This document shows, one piece after another, positions 7,117-7,143 of a stretch of 7,143 nt of DNA; the stretch's first letter is position 1; each line of letters opens with the position of its first letter. The notes beneath the pieces were generated by a model, which saw only the letters and a list, made by a program, of their open reading frames with translations, searched no databases and was not told the DNA's origin. This DNA comes from Tannerella sp. (GTDB taxonomy: Bacteria; Bacteroidota; Bacteroidia; Bacteroidales; Tannerellaceae), in contig JAIRLL010000393.1 in the NCBI GenBank assembly GCA_031259505.1, positions 1-7,143 of the forward strand. The letters are read 5' to 3'. A program made the position numbers and the translations under genes.

Positions 7117-7131
7117 GCAACCTGCGGTTGC
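7117..7131 (+). repeat. Second hairpin near the right edge
   Basis: GCAACC (7117-7122), a TGC loop and GGTTGC (7126-7131) form a perfect 6-pair stem with the same geometry as the hairpin at 7075. No T-run follows before the window ends 12 bases later. It may be part of a 3' structure of the nifJ message or belong to the next, unseen element. Confidence 0.35.
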
Positions 7132-7143
7132 GTCATACCGTTC

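Noticed and set aside
5153..7120. Long minus-strand open frame of about 655 codons
   Set aside because: It lies antisense across nifJ, whose translation matches a known enzyme end to end. The product resembles no family I know; stop-poor antisense frames are expected with this GC-rich codon use.
6903..7136. Small minus-strand frame at the right edge
   Set aside because: More than half overlaps the conserved NifJ end, and the remainder crosses two hairpins. There is no promoter or family resemblance.
1..7143. CRISPR array, tRNA, rRNA, insertion sequence or phage genes
   Set aside because: There are no regularly spaced repeats, cloverleaf or rRNA-like segments, transposase motifs or flanking terminal repeats. 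Nearly all the sequence is explained by three intact frames.

Overview
The window looks like a chromosomal stretch from an anaerobic member of the Bacteroidota, probably Bacteroidales-like. Four things point there: a textbook Bacteroidota promoter (TTG, 19 bases, TACATTTG) before the middle gene; no Shine-Dalgarno-type leaders; two protein families common in that phylum (a Pif1-type helicase carrying HRDC and helix-turn-helix domains, and an AAA_14/DUF4143-type ATPase); and a fused pyruvate:ferredoxin oxidoreductase, an oxygen-sensitive enzyme of anaerobic metabolism. By eye, GC is slightly above half. The placement is inference from gene content and signals.

Layout, all on the + strand. (1) Bases 2-1993 hold the C-terminal 663 codons of a Pif1-family DNA helicase; the ATP-binding N-terminus lies off the left edge. 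(2) Bases 1994-2164 are a 171-base intergenic region with a 12-base palindrome, nested inverted repeats built on TTGCAAT-like words, and the promoter of the next gene. (3) Bases 2165-3352 encode a 395-residue AAA+ ATPase with winged-helix and nuclease-like C-terminal parts. Acidic residues expected at two active-site positions are glutamine here. (4) A 33-base gap holds a near-perfect 13-base direct repeat. (5) Bases 3386-7054 encode a full-length pyruvate:ferredoxin/flavodoxin oxidoreductase (NifJ/PFOR, 1222 residues) with all twelve cluster cysteines, an unusually long domain VI and no C-terminal domain VII. (6) The last 89 bases hold two small hairpins and no recognisable gene.

The three genes do not form an obvious pathway: one is DNA maintenance, one is an ATPase of unknown role, and one is central energy metabolism. 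The ATPase gene has its own promoter and differs from its neighbours in strand composition (G-rich rather than C-rich), so it may be a later insertion between them. Its transcript could run into nifJ, because no terminator is visible in the 33-base gap. I see no convincing new multi-gene system, CRISPR array, insertion sequence or RNA gene. The points most worth checking are the doubly substituted ATPase, the repeat directly before nifJ, the nested inverted repeats at 2063-2124, and the cysteine-bearing insertion in NifJ.
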